A stretch of 64,000 bases of DNA from Massilia sp. Root351 (GCF_001425045.1 NZ_LMDJ01000002.1:248001-312000); one strand, 5' to 3'. Positions 42,768 to 51,350 are shown, counted from the first letter of the stretch. The notes: a model not told the origin generated them from the letters alone. A program made the numbers and translations.

Positions 42768-43781
42768 ATGCCAAACATCGGTGATTTTCTGCCAAGCGCG
42801 CCGCGCCGGCCGCTGGTGCTATTCGTGGCCTTCCCCGGCCTGTGCATGCTGGACATGGCCGGCCCACAGACCGTGTTCTGGTGCGCGGACCGCGTGATGC
42901 GGCAGCGCGGCCGCCCCGGCTACGCGCGCCACACGGTGAGCGTGGAGGGCGGTGCGGTGCCGACGCTGGAGGGCGTGCCCATGTTCACCGAGTCCCTGTC
43001 GGCGTTCCGGCCGGAAGACGTGGACACCATCGTGGTCCCCGGCGCGCCCCATATCGAACAAGTGCTGCAACATGCGCAGCCGCTGGTGGACTGGCTGCGC
43101 GCGGCGGCGGGCACCGCACGCCGCACCACCTCGGTCTGCAGCGGTGCATTTGTGCTGGCGCAAGCAGGTTTGCTCGACGGTAAGCGCGCCGCGACCCACT
43201 GGGCCTTGAGCGACCGGCTCAAGGAGCTCCATCCCAAGGTGGAAATCGAGCGCCAGGCCATCTTCGTGCACCAGGGCGGCATCTGGACCTCGGCCGGTGT
43301 GACCGCCGGCATCGACCTGGCGCTGGCGCTGGTGGAAGCGGACTGCGGGCGCGACGTGGCGCTGGAAGTGGCGCGTGAGCTGGTGGTGTTCGTCAAGCGG
43401 CCGGGCGGGCACGCGCAGTTCAGCGCCTTGCTGGACTCGCAGCTGCGCGACGGCGACAAGTTCGAAGCGCTGCACTTGTGGATCGCCGACAACCTGGGCA
43501 ACGCCAGCCTGACGGTGGACGAACTGGCCAGGCGCGTGCTCATGAGCCCTCGCAATTTCTCGCGCGTGTACCGCGAAACCACGGGCCGCACGCCGGCCAA
43601 GGCGGTGGAGCTGTTCCGCCTGGAGGCGGCGCGCCGCCTGCTGGAAGATTCCAGCCGCAATATCGACCAGATCGCGCGCGACTGCGGCTTCGGCGACGAG
43701 GGCCGCATGCGGCAGTGCTTCCAGCGCAACCTGTCCGAATCGCCCAGCGCCTACCGCGAACGCTTCCGCAGCGCTGCCTGA
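42768..43781 (+). CDS. GlxA-family regulator (DJ-1/PfpI domain + AraC helix-turn-helix)
   Basis: 337 residues. The N-terminal DJ-1/PfpI-like domain (about 15-195) has the Cys elbow TSVCSGAFVLA (C124) and ATHWAL. Two AraC helix-turn-helix units form the C-terminus (NASLTVDELARRVLMSPRNF, IDQIARDCGFGDEGRMRQCF). GlxA-type proteins are amidase-like transcriptional activators. CAGGAG lies before the ATG. It is divergent from the LysR gene across 69 bp, so both may be controlled from the same region. A role in the stress cluster is plausible. Confidence 0.92.
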   Translation: MPNIGDFLPSAPRRPLVLFVAFPGLCMLDMAGPQTVFWCADRVMRQRGRPGYARHTVSVEGGAVPTLEGVPMFTESLSAFRPEDVDTIVVPGAPHIEQVLQHAQPLVDWLRAAAGTARRTTSVCSGAFVLAQAGLLDGKRAATHWALSDRLKELHPKVEIERQAIFVHQGGIWTSAGVTAGIDLALALVEADCGRDVALEVARELVVFVKRPGGHAQFSALLDSQLRDGDKFEALHLWIADNLGNASLTVDELARRVLMSPRNFSRVYRETTGRTPAKAVELFRLEAARRLLEDSSRNIDQIARDCGFGDEGRMRQCFQRNLSESPSAYRERFRSAA

Positions 43782-43801
43782 GGCCTCCCTGGCTGGCCGC
43801 G

Positions 43802-44815
43802 TCACAGGATGATGGCGTGGCGCGCCGCAACCCCATCGTCCGGCGGCGCTTCCTCGCCCAGCAGTTCGCGCAGGTCGCCCTCGATCTGGCGGCAGATATG
43901 CGTGACCGGCACGTCGTTGGCGCCGCCCTCGAAGGGATTCTCGGTGCTCTCGCCCACCTGGTCCAGCGCCACATACATCCACGCCACCAGCACGCTGAAC
44001 GGAATCGCCAGCCAGGCCATGTGGCCGGCCAGCGCGCCGCCCACCACCTCATTGAGCTTGTCGAATTCCCGCACCACGCCCAGCGGCAGCAGCGCGGCGA
44101 AGAGCCACACGAAGAGAGTGTGGACAATGGCGTACTGGCGCGGGTAGGGGAAGTTCTTGATGCGCTCCGCGCGGCTGTGCAGGTCGATCAGCTCCTTCAG
44201 GGTTTTCTGCATCTCGGCGTGCTGCAGCACCGGGATCGCCTGGCTGGCAAACAGCTCCTTGATGGCGCTGCTTTGCATGCCGATCAGCGTCAGCGCGGGC
44301 CGGCGTGAGCGGGCCAGTTGCGCCGCGCTGGCTTCCGGCAGATAGGCGCGCAGCGCCGACTCCAGCGGCACATCGTGCTCGGCCACCGTATAACATCTGG
44401 CGCGGTACTCGAAGTTGTATTGGTTGGCCGCCGCCTCCCACACGCGCGCGCTGCGTAGCTGGTAACGGACGCAGGCCAGCCACGCCAGGTGGCGCTGCAC
44501 CAGCTCGCGCGCAGCCAGCGGCATGCCGGTGAAGTCGCGGCTGATCAGGCCCCAGTAGCGGCTGATGCTGGCGAGGCTGCTCCACACCTGCTGCGCCTCC
44601 AGCGTCCGGTTGTAGGTTTGCGCGTTCTTGAAGCCCACGATGAAAGAGGCCGCCGTGCCCAGCAGCGCCGCCACCGCCCATGGCATGGCCAGCCAGCGCC
44701 ATTCAAGCAGCTCGTAGGCCGCCACCTGCGCGGTAGACAGCGCCAGCAGGATATAAGTCTTGCGCCGCGTCCAGCGCAGGAATTCGGCCAGGCCGTAGGA
44801 TCGTCCGATGTGCAT
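43802..44815 (-). CDS. Bestrophin-like anion channel family protein
   Basis: 337 residues. It begins MHIGRSYGLAEFLRWTRRKTY, a typical bacterial bestrophin start, and has the TM segment pairs expected (LLALSTAQVAAYEL, AMPWAVAALLGTAASFIVGF, LFVWLFAALLPLG, AWLAIPFSVLVAWMYVALD). The family motif near the end is GESTENPFEGGANDVP. Bestrophins form pentameric chloride or cation channels. ATG 44815 was preferred because it gives the family's usual N-terminus; an upstream ATG at 44842 is in frame. It is divergent from the cupin gene. Confidence 0.85.
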   Translation of the reverse strand: MHIGRSYGLAEFLRWTRRKTYILLALSTAQVAAYELLEWRWLAMPWAVAALLGTAASFIVGFKNAQTYNRTLEAQQVWSSLASISRYWGLISRDFTGMPLAARELVQRHLAWLACVRYQLRSARVWEAAANQYNFEYRARCYTVAEHDVPLESALRAYLPEASAAQLARSRRPALTLIGMQSSAIKELFASQAIPVLQHAEMQKTLKELIDLHSRAERIKNFPYPRQYAIVHTLFVWLFAALLPLGVVREFDKLNEVVGGALAGHMAWLAIPFSVLVAWMYVALDQVGESTENPFEGGANDVPVTHICRQIEGDLRELLGEEAPPDDGVAARHAIIL

Positions 44816-44869
44816 GATGTATTCCGGGTGCGTGGGATGCATCCAGTATCACATGCGCGGCACGTCTTG

Positions 44870-44940
44870 ATTGGTGCCTGATGCTCACCAGCGTGGGGCC
44901 CGCCATGTGCCTACCGGCGGCGGTGGCGCGCACCTAGAAT
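44870..44940 (+). promoter_or_regulatory. 71-bp promoter module D, driving the cupin gene
   Basis: Starts ATTGGTGCCTGATGCTCACC and ends in TAGAAT (44935-44940), exactly 71 bp. The middle part CCGCCATGTGCCTACCG is identical to module A. It starts 110 bp before the cupin ATG. Confidence 0.75.
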
Positions 44941-44979
44941 GAATCCAGCAGCAGCCCACCACCCAACTGGAGAACCACC

Positions 44980-45393
44980 ATGAACACCAAGAACATCGTC
45001 CTCGGCCTGTGCGTGAACGTCGCCATGATCCTGGCAATGCCGGCGGCGCAAGGCGCACCCGGCGGCGTGTCGGTCAAGCCTCTCATCAACAGGGACGTGC
45101 CCGAATCAGCTGGCAAGGAATTGCTGATGATCTCCGTGGAATACGCCCCCGGCGGCGAAGATCCGGTGCACCGCCACGACGCGCACGGCATAGTCTACGT
45201 GCTGGAAGGCTCCATCGTCATGGGCGTCAAGGGCGGCAAGGAAGTGACCCTGAAGCCGGGCGACACCTTCTATGAAGGCCCCGCCGACCTGCACACCGTG
45301 GGCCGCAACGCCAGCAAGACCAAGCCGGCCAGGTTCGTCGTCTTCCTGCTGAAGGAGAAGAACAAGCCGGTGCTGATCCCGACCGACCACTAA
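44980..45393 (+). CDS. Exported cupin-domain protein
   Basis: 137 residues. A signal peptide (about 1-25, ending AAQGAP) is followed by a single cupin barrel with motif 1 HRHDAHGIVYVLEG (H64, H66) and motif 2 around PGDTFYEGPADLHTVGRN. The expected metal-binding Glu of motif 1 is replaced (G70 or nearby), but the His pair and later His remain. Small periplasmic cupins of this type (cupin_2) occur next to oxidative-stress genes. Promoter module D links it to the ohr and AhpD genes. Activity is unknown. Confidence 0.85.
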   Translation: MNTKNIVLGLCVNVAMILAMPAAQGAPGGVSVKPLINRDVPESAGKELLMISVEYAPGGEDPVHRHDAHGIVYVLEGSIVMGVKGGKEVTLKPGDTFYEGPADLHTVGRNASKTKPARFVVFLLKEKNKPVLIPTDH

Positions 45394-45413
45394 GGGGTAC
45401 GGAGATTCCTGCG

Positions 45414-45902
45414 TCACACGTACGCCAGCATGCGGCCGCAAGTGATCAGCGCCACCCACAGCAGCAGCGACAGCGCCGCCTGAGCCCGCGCCAGTGGCGG
45501 GGCAGGGTGCCCGACGTCCCAGGCCGCCGCATTGCGGTACACGCCGGCATGGAAGCAGGCCGCGTTCAGGCCGGCCGCAGCCAGCAGCGCCAGCTTCAGC
45601 CTGAAGACGGGATTGGCGATGAATTCCAGCGGCTGGGAGGCAAACAGCAGCGCGCCGGCCGGCACCACCAGCAGCAGGCTGGCCAGCGCCCAGCGCAGCA
45701 GGTGCCGCCCCAGCGTCCGCACCGGCAGCGTGCGCGCGCAGCCCAGCACGCGCAGGTCGAACAGCGCCACAGCGCCCACCAGCACGGCAAAGCCGAAAAT
45801 GTGCACGGTTTCCACCACGGGATAGAGCCACAGGCTGCCGCGCATGGCCTGCGACAGCGGTGTCGACGCCAGCCACTCGGCGGCGCCGGCCACCAGCGGC
45901 AT
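45414..45902 (-). CDS. Small membrane protein (DUF6644-like)
   Basis: 162 residues with four predicted TM helices (VVETVHIFGFAVLVGAVALF, LLRWALASLLLVVPAGALLF, LKLALLAAAGLNAACF, ALSLLLWVALITCGRMLAYV). The His in VETVHIFGF and others could bind haem, as in cytochrome-b-like membrane proteins, but this is not shown. The DUF name is from memory. Its ATG overlaps the previous gene's stop (TGATG), so it is co-translated with the DUF6152 protein gene. Confidence 0.65.
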   Translation of the reverse strand: MPLVAGAAEWLASTPLSQAMRGSLWLYPVVETVHIFGFAVLVGAVALFDLRVLGCARTLPVRTLGRHLLRWALASLLLVVPAGALLFASQPLEFIANPVFRLKLALLAAAGLNAACFHAGVYRNAAAWDVGHPAPPLARAQAALSLLLWVALITCGRMLAYV

Positions 45903-46240
45903 CAGCGCAGCTCCGTGGTCTTGCCGGCCAGGGTGATGCGTTCGGCGCGCAGTTCGTCGCCCTTGCTGCGGTGCGGATAGCCCATCACGCTGGCCTGCTT
46001 GCCGGCCGCCAGCGCGTCCTTTTCCAGCCCCCGGCTTTCCATGCGCGAGGGCGGCGCCAGCACCACGGTCCAGCTCTGGGTGCCGGTCTTGAGCCGCACG
46101 AAGCCGTGCGGATGCGAATAACCCGCCTCCTCGATAGTGCCGCTCAGCGTCAGCGGCCGCTGCGCGTCGTATTCGCTCCAGCCGTGGTGGGCCAGGGCGG
46201 ATGTCGCCGCAAACGCGGCCAGCAAGAACCAGTTTCTCAT
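45902..46240 (-). CDS. Exported DUF6152-like protein
   Basis: 112 residues. A signal peptide (about 1-17, ending SALAHHG) leads to an N-terminal His pair and a small beta-domain: LTLSGTIEEAGYSHPHGFVRL, WTVVLAPPSRMESRGL and KQASVMGYPHRSKGDELRAERI. This matches the DUF6152 pattern (recalled): small periplasmic proteins of unknown function, often paired with a membrane protein, as here. The repeated His residues suggest metal binding. GGAGCACACC lies before the ATG. Confidence 0.75.
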   Translation of the reverse strand: MRNWFLLAAFAATSALAHHGWSEYDAQRPLTLSGTIEEAGYSHPHGFVRLKTGTQSWTVVLAPPSRMESRGLEKDALAAGKQASVMGYPHRSKGDELRAERITLAGKTTELR

Positions 46241-46333
46241 GGTGTGCTCCCGTATCAGAATGGCATCTGGTGACGGAGCGATTCTACGCCGTCTGGGGCG
46301 GAGGGGCGCACAGCCCGGGAAGCAGCCGCGCCG

Positions 46334-47023
46334 CTACCCCCGCCGCGACAGCACGGCTGCCTGGTGCGCGTCCTTTTCCTGCCACTTGGACGCGCCCAGC
46401 AGGATCACGTGCAGTTGCTGCACGAAATTTTCCTCCATCTCGCCCTCCAGCAGCGGCTGGCCGGGCGGCAGGTCCAGGATGTCGGTGGCGGCGGCCAGCA
46501 TGGTCATGACGATCAGGCCGCACACCATCTGCAGGCGCGGGGTCGGCAAGTCCCTGTAGCGGCCCAGTGCGCGGATGTCCTGCGCCATTTCATTGGTGAA
46601 GTGGGTCACGTCGGTGCGGATCGCCAGGCGCAGGATGCGGCTGCCGCCCGAGCGCTCGGTGGCGATGAACTGGAACTGCAGCCGGTTCGCCTTCACATAA
46701 TCCAGGTACACCCGCACCGAGCGGCGCAGGATGGAGCCGCGTGAAACGTCGATCTGGCGCGCTTCGCGCAGCAGGCGGCGCAAGGTGATGCCCATCTCGT
46801 CCACCAGTTCCAGCCCCAGCTCGTCCGTGTTGCGGAAGTGGCGGTAGAAGGCGTTCGGCACCACGCCGGCCTGGCGCGCGATCTCGCGCAGCCCCAGGCT
46901 GGTGAAGCTGCGCCCTTCGCCCACCAGCGTCAGCGCCGCCTGCAGCAATGCCTTGCGGGTGCCGGTCTTGCGTTCCGGCCGTGCCGCGCCTTCCTCGGTT
47001 TCGTGTTCGCTCATAGATCTCAT
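46334..47023 (-). CDS. TetR-family repressor (DesT/FabR-like) of the desaturase operon
   Basis: 229 residues. The helix-turn-helix is at about 22-65 (LREIARQAGVVPNAFYRHFRNTDEL), followed by the helical effector domain. It is divergent from a ferredoxin reductase and a fatty-acid desaturase, the same order as desT-desC-desB in Pseudomonas, where DesT senses acyl-CoA saturation. A palindromic operator lies in the divergent region and a second, weaker copy overlaps its own start. Starts at 47023 or 47014 are both ATG without a clear ribosome site; the first was taken. Confidence 0.85.
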   Translation of the reverse strand: MRSMSEHETEEGAARPERKTGTRKALLQAALTLVGEGRSFTSLGLREIARQAGVVPNAFYRHFRNTDELGLELVDEMGITLRRLLREARQIDVSRGSILRRSVRVYLDYVKANRLQFQFIATERSGGSRILRLAIRTDVTHFTNEMAQDIRALGRYRDLPTPRLQMVCGLIVMTMLAAATDILDLPPGQPLLEGEMEENFVQQLHVILLGASKWQEKDAHQAAVLSRRG

Positions 47024-47040
47024 GTGTACAGGTGTATCCC
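47023..47040. promoter_or_regulatory. Degenerate second operator near the TetR start
   Basis: TGTGTACA-GG-TGTATCCC repeats the left arm of the main operator exactly, with a poor right arm. It overlaps the first ATG of the TetR gene and may allow weak autorepression. Confidence 0.45.
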
Positions 47041-47122
47041 TATTTTACACGGCCATGGCAGGCAAATGTGACAGGCTGATGACAGGTTTGCCTGTTATTT
47101 AGTCAACCGGGGCTTGACTTGA

Positions 47123-47140
47123 TGTGTACAAGTGTACACA
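47123..47140. promoter_or_regulatory. Palindromic operator between the TetR gene and the desaturase operon
   Basis: TGTGTACA and TGTACACA are perfect 8-bp arms around AG. TTGACT (47114-47119) is a -35-like hexamer directly before it, and CACAAT (47137-47142), 17 bp further, a weak -10, so bound repressor would cover the promoter. FabR/DesT operators have a similar GTACAC-type core. Confidence 0.7.
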
Positions 47141-47182
47141 ATCATGGCAATCCTTATTATTTGCCATGCGTTTGCTATCCCA

Positions 47183-48256
47183 ATGACTTTACGATCTTCC
47201 CTGGCCAGCCTGGCGGACATGTTCGCCTACCCGCTGCGCCATTCGCACTACGTGGAGCTGGTGAACCCGCTCTGGACCTCGCACGCCCTGATGGCGCGCG
47301 TGGTCGCCGTGCATGAAGAAACCGCCGACAGCCGCACCCTGACCCTGCGCCCGGGCGCCGGCTGGCGCAGCCACCGTCCCGGCCAGTTCGTGCGCCTGGG
47401 CGTGCCGATCGGCGGCCAGCGCCATACCCGCACCTATTCCATCTCGTCCGCGCCGGACCGCGAGGACGGCTGCATCACCGTCACCGTGAAGGCGGTGGCC
47501 GAAGGCAGGGTGTCGCAGCGCCTGGTGCGCCAGGTGCGCGTGGGCGAATACCTGCCGCTGGGCGAACCGCAAGGCGATTTCGTGCTGCCCGAGTCGATGC
47601 CGGTGCACCCGCTGTTCATCACCGGCGGCAGTGGCATTACGCCCGTCATGAGCATGCTGCGCAACTACGTGCAGGAGTACGAAGTGGTACCGGACACGGT
47701 GCACATGCACTATGCGCCGCGCGCCGGCGACGTCATTTTCGGCGCCGAACTGGATAAGCTGGCCGCCACCCAGCGCCACTACCAGCTGCAGCGCTACTAC
47801 ACCCAGGACGGCGGCGCCCACTTCAGTGCCGCACAGCTGGAAGCGGCCTGCCCGGACTGGCGCACGCGCGAAGTGTGGGCCTGCGGCCCGGCTTCCCTGC
47901 TGGCGGCGGTGGAAGCGCACTGGCAGGCTGCCGGCCTGTCGCACCTGCTGCACGTGGAGCGTTTCCACGCACCGCTGGCCGCAACCACCGCCGAAGCGAC
48001 CGCAGGCCGCGTCACCTTCGCCGGCAGCGCCACCGAGGCGCAGTCGGACGGCGCCACCAGCCTGCTGCTGATCGCCGAGAATGCCGGCCTCAATCCCAAG
48101 CACGGCTGCCGCATGGGCATCTGCCACGGCTGCGACACCAAGCTGGTCAGCGGCTGCGTGCGCGACCTGCGCAACGGCGCCCTGATCGCCGAGCCGGGCG
48201 ACACCGTGCAAGTCTGCGTCTGCAGCGCAGTCGGCGACGTCGAACTGGCGCTGTAA
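47183..48256 (+). CDS. Ferredoxin reductase (DesC-like electron donor for the desaturase)
   Basis: 357 residues. FAD domain with RTYSISSAP, NAD(P) domain with FITGGSGITPVMSM and WACGPASLL, and a C-terminal plant-type [2Fe-2S] ferredoxin with C309-x4-C314-x2-C317-x27-C345. It would carry electrons from NADPH through FAD to the iron-sulphur centre and on to the desaturase. ATG 47183 was preferred: upstream in-frame starts at 47132 (GTG, inside the operator) and 47144 would lie at or before the likely transcript start. The desaturase follows after 18 bp. Confidence 0.92.
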   Translation: MTLRSSLASLADMFAYPLRHSHYVELVNPLWTSHALMARVVAVHEETADSRTLTLRPGAGWRSHRPGQFVRLGVPIGGQRHTRTYSISSAPDREDGCITVTVKAVAEGRVSQRLVRQVRVGEYLPLGEPQGDFVLPESMPVHPLFITGGSGITPVMSMLRNYVQEYEVVPDTVHMHYAPRAGDVIFGAELDKLAATQRHYQLQRYYTQDGGAHFSAAQLEAACPDWRTREVWACGPASLLAAVEAHWQAAGLSHLLHVERFHAPLAATTAEATAGRVTFAGSATEAQSDGATSLLLIAENAGLNPKHGCRMGICHGCDTKLVSGCVRDLRNGALIAEPGDTVQVCVCSAVGDVELAL

Positions 48257-48274
48257 ACTATTTAAGAGAATTCC

Positions 48275-49456
48275 ATGCCCATTCCATCCCACCTCTCCCC
48301 CGCCGACATCGCGGCCTTTGGCAGCGAGATCGAATCCATCCGCAACGAAGTCATGGCCAGCCGCGGCGAGCGCGATGCGCGCTACATCCGCCGCTTGCTG
48401 AAAATCCACCGCTATCTGGAGATCAGCGGCCGCCTGGCCATTTACGCCAGCCTGGCGCTGCTGCCGCAATGGGGCCATGCGCTGGCCGGCTGGGCCTTTT
48501 TCTGGCCCGTGATGGTGCTGGGCGTGCTGACGCTGGGCGCGGCCAAGATCCTGGAAAACATGGAGATTGGCCACAACATCCTGCACGCGCAATGGGACTG
48601 GCTGCGCGACCCGGAAATCCAGTCGGGCCGCTGGGAGTGGGACCATGTGTGCCCGTCCGACCAGTGGAAGCACGCCCACAACGTCAAGCACCACACCTGG
48701 ACCAATGTGCTGGGCAAGGATGCCGACGTGGCGGGTTACGGCCTGCTGCGCCTGTTCTCCGGCCAGCGCTGGAAGCCCTTCAACCTGGGCAATCCGCTGT
48801 GGGCCTTGCTGCTGGCGGTGTTCTTCGAGTGGGGCATCGCGATCCAGGAACTGGAGCTGGGCCGCGTGCTGCAGGGCCGCCTGAAGTGGGCCACCTTGCG
48901 TCCAATGTGGCTGCGCACGCGCGGCAAGATCCTGCGCCAGATGCGCAAGGACTACCTGCTGTTCCCGCTGCTGGCCGGCCCGTTCTTCTTCTACGTGGCG
49001 GGCGCCAACGCGGCGGCCAACATCGTGCGCAACCTGTGGACCTATCTGATCATTTTCTGCGGCCACTTCCCGATGGACGTGCACGTGTTTACCAAGGCTG
49101 AGGTGGAGAACGAAAGCCGCGCGCACTGGTACGTGCGCCAGCTGCTGGGTTCCTGCAATATCAAGGGCGGCAAGCTGTTCCACATCATGAGCGGCAACCT
49201 GAGCCACCAGATCGAGCACCACCTGTTCCCCGACATGCCGAGCAACCGCTACGGCGAGGTGGCGCCGCGCGTGCGCGCGCTGTGCGCCCGGTACCGCCTG
49301 CCGTACAACACCGGCTCGCTCACGCGCCAGTTCGGCACCACGGTGCTGCGCATCCTGCGCATGAGCTTCCCCGGTTACAGCCCGCTGCTGGACGGCCCGC
49401 CGCCGGCGCGTCCGCAGCGTGCGCGCAAGGTGGGCGACGCCGCCACCTCGGCGTAA
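48275..49456 (+). CDS. Membrane fatty-acid (acyl-CoA) desaturase, DesB-like
   Basis: 393 residues. Three His boxes typical of di-iron desaturases: GHNILH (H100, H104), HAHNVKHH (H133, H135, H139, H140) and HQIEHH (H311, H315, H316). Hydrophobic segments lie before box 1 and between boxes 2 and 3. The enzyme would introduce a double bond into membrane acyl chains using electrons from the preceding reductase. The HQIEHHLFP box resembles linoleoyl/front-end and DesB-type desaturases; the position is not certain. GAGAATTCC lies before the ATG. The stop abuts that of the convergent lipocalin gene. Confidence 0.93.
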   Translation: MPIPSHLSPADIAAFGSEIESIRNEVMASRGERDARYIRRLLKIHRYLEISGRLAIYASLALLPQWGHALAGWAFFWPVMVLGVLTLGAAKILENMEIGHNILHAQWDWLRDPEIQSGRWEWDHVCPSDQWKHAHNVKHHTWTNVLGKDADVAGYGLLRLFSGQRWKPFNLGNPLWALLLAVFFEWGIAIQELELGRVLQGRLKWATLRPMWLRTRGKILRQMRKDYLLFPLLAGPFFFYVAGANAAANIVRNLWTYLIIFCGHFPMDVHVFTKAEVENESRAHWYVRQLLGSCNIKGGKLFHIMSGNLSHQIEHHLFPDMPSNRYGEVAPRVRALCARYRLPYNTGSLTRQFGTTVLRILRMSFPGYSPLLDGPPPARPQRARKVGDAATSA

Positions 49457-50005
49457 TTACCTCCTCTCGGCCTGCGGCGTGCTCACCAGCTTCTGCAGGC
49501 TGTATCCCTGTTTCTCCAGGCGCGCCAGCAGGGCCGCGTACGCTTGCGGCGCCACTTGCGGCGTGCGCGACAAGATCCACAGGTACTCGCGTTTCGGTTC
49601 GCTCACGGCCGCAAGCTGGTACTGCTCGTCCAGGTCGATGACCCAGTAGTCGGCCCACACGAAGGGCAAGAAGGACAGCCACGCCGGCGCAAAGCGCACT
49701 TCCAGCTTGGGCGACTCGGCGCCGCCCACCTGGCGGCCCTCGGCTGTCGCGACGATGGCGTCGTTCTTTTCAATCGCGCAGCGGTTGGTCACCAGTACCG
49801 TCTTGTCGGGCTGCAGCGCGTAGGTCGCGGTGGTGTTGCCCACGCATTTGCGCTGGAAGTAGTTGGGATATTTTGCGATCTCGTACCAGGTGCCCATGTA
49901 GCGCGGCACGTCCAGCGCGGGGATCGGCTGCACGGGTTCCGCTGGCGCCGCGGCGGCGCCGGCGCAGGCCAGAGCGAGGCTGGCGGCAGTCAGGATTTTA
50001 AGCAT
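49457..50005 (-). CDS. blc: Bacterial lipocalin (Blc-like)
   Basis: 182 residues. A signal peptide (about 1-20) is followed by the lipocalin motif RYMGTWYEIAKYPNYFQRKC, then CVGNTTATY, a TNRCAI strand, APAWLSFLPFVWADYWVIDLD and LWILSRTPQ. All match the Blc family, which binds fatty acids or lysophospholipids in the envelope. The one Cys in the leader (LALAC) is a poor lipobox, so lipidation is doubtful. ATG 50005 was chosen because it begins the signal peptide; the open frame runs on upstream. It converges on the desaturase gene, consistent with lipid handling. Confidence 0.92.
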   Translation of the reverse strand: MLKILTAASLALACAGAAAAPAEPVQPIPALDVPRYMGTWYEIAKYPNYFQRKCVGNTTATYALQPDKTVLVTNRCAIEKNDAIVATAEGRQVGGAESPKLEVRFAPAWLSFLPFVWADYWVIDLDEQYQLAAVSEPKREYLWILSRTPQVAPQAYAALLARLEKQGYSLQKLVSTPQAERR

Positions 50006-50101
50006 TGGATAGTCTCCGGGCGAAAGCCGCCATGGTAGCGCCTGGCGCCGAAATGTGCTGCGGAAATCAATCCGGGCCGGGAAATCACCTATACTGTCAC
50101 G

Positions 50102-50881
50102 ATGAAAATTGCCATGTTGCTGGCGCTGGCAATGGCCCTGCCGGCTGCGGCGGAATGCAGCAAGGTCATCGTCTCCGCCGATCCCGACTATCAGCCACTG
50201 CATTGGTATGACGGCCAGAGCTTGCGCGGCGCCAGCATCGACCTGGCTACCCGCGTGCTGGAGGACATCGGCGCGCCCTATGAAGTGCGTTACAGCGGGC
50301 CGTGGAAGCGGGTGCTCGCCGCGGCGCAGGCTGGCCAGGTGGACCTGGTGGCGACGCTGAAGATCCTGCCGGAGCGCGAGCGCTACCTGGCGTTTGCGCC
50401 CACCCCTGCGTTCCGCAACCCGGTTGCCATCTTCGTTGACCGCCAGCGCAGCTTTGCTTACGCCAACTGGGACGACTTGCGGGACAAGCGTGGCGGCGCC
50501 GCGCTGGGTAACCGCTTTGGCCCGGATTTCGACAGATTCGCCGAGACGGAACTGCACTTGCAGGAGTCCGGCACGCTGGACACCAATTTCCGCAAGCTGG
50601 GGCTGGGCCGCATCGACTACTTCCTGGTCGGACTGTACGCCGGAGAGGCATACCTGGCCAACCATGGGCTGGGCGAGCGTTACATGGCCCTGCGGCCTTT
50701 CGCCACCGAGGACAGGAACTACTTCGGCTTCTCGCGCAACAGCCCGTGCATCAAGTACCTGGAGCCGTTCGAAGCGCGCTTGCGCGCGCTGGTGAAGTCC
50801 GGCGCCGCCGTGTCCATCCTGAACGCCAACCTGCAGCGCACCGGCATTTTGCTGGACGGCGCCAGCTTGACGCACAAATAG
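50102..50881 (+). CDS. Periplasmic solute-binding protein, family 3
   Basis: 259 residues with a signal peptide (about 1-18, ending AAAEC). The fold follows family 3 binding proteins: VIVSADPDYQPLHWYDGQ, LRGASIDLATRVLEDIG, AAAQAGQVDLVATLKILPERERYLAF and the late DYFLVGLYAGEAYL. Amino acids are the usual ligands. No transporter permease or ATPase gene is adjacent, so it is an orphan, a type often acting as a sensor domain or scavenging protein. The cleavage region has Cys19, but no clear lipobox. Confidence 0.85.
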   Translation: MKIAMLLALAMALPAAAECSKVIVSADPDYQPLHWYDGQSLRGASIDLATRVLEDIGAPYEVRYSGPWKRVLAAAQAGQVDLVATLKILPERERYLAFAPTPAFRNPVAIFVDRQRSFAYANWDDLRDKRGGAALGNRFGPDFDRFAETELHLQESGTLDTNFRKLGLGRIDYFLVGLYAGEAYLANHGLGERYMALRPFATEDRNYFGFSRNSPCIKYLEPFEARLRALVKSGAAVSILNANLQRTGILLDGASLTHK

Positions 50882-50885
50882 CCGA

Positions 50886-51350
50886 TTACATGCCTGGCGG
50901 CGGCACTTCGGGGATCTGGTTGCGCAGGCTCAGGTTGATCGAATTCCAACCCCTGATGACAGCGATGGCGTAGGCCATTTCAGCCACTTCGGTTTCGTTG
51001 AAGTGCGCGCGCAGCTCGGCGTAGGCGGCGTCGGTGTCGTCCTTGTGCGGCAGCGCGTTCACGGCTTCAGCCCAGCCCAGCGCGGCGCGTTCGCGGGCGC
51101 TGAAGAAGGAGGCGGGGGCTTCGCGCCAGCCGGCGATGGCGTTCAGGTGACGGTAGTCCGCGCCTTGCTTCACCAGGTCGCGCCAGTGCATGTCCACGCA
51201 CAGGCCGCAGCCGTTTATCTGCGACACGCGCAGGTTGATCAGCTCCACCAGGCGCGCGCCCAGCGAACTTTGCTTGGCGGCGCCGGACAGGGCGATCATC
51301 GCTTTCAGGGGAGCGGGGGCCAGGGTGAACAGCGAAATACGTGCACTCAT
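50886..51350 (-). CDS. AhpD-like carboxymuconolactone decarboxylase-family protein (second copy)
   Basis: 154 residues with C48-x2-C51-x3-H55 (NGCGLCVDMH), paralogous to the protein at 39158. The conserved region WREAPASFFSARERAALGWAEAVN is typical of AhpD-like peroxidase proteins. Its upstream region lacks the 71-bp module that precedes the 39158 gene, so regulation differs. Its stop converges on the binding-protein gene with 4 bp between. Confidence 0.9.
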   Translation of the reverse strand: MSARISLFTLAPAPLKAMIALSGAAKQSSLGARLVELINLRVSQINGCGLCVDMHWRDLVKQGADYRHLNAIAGWREAPASFFSARERAALGWAEAVNALPHKDDTDAAYAELRAHFNETEVAEMAYAIAVIRGWNSINLSLRNQIPEVPPPGM

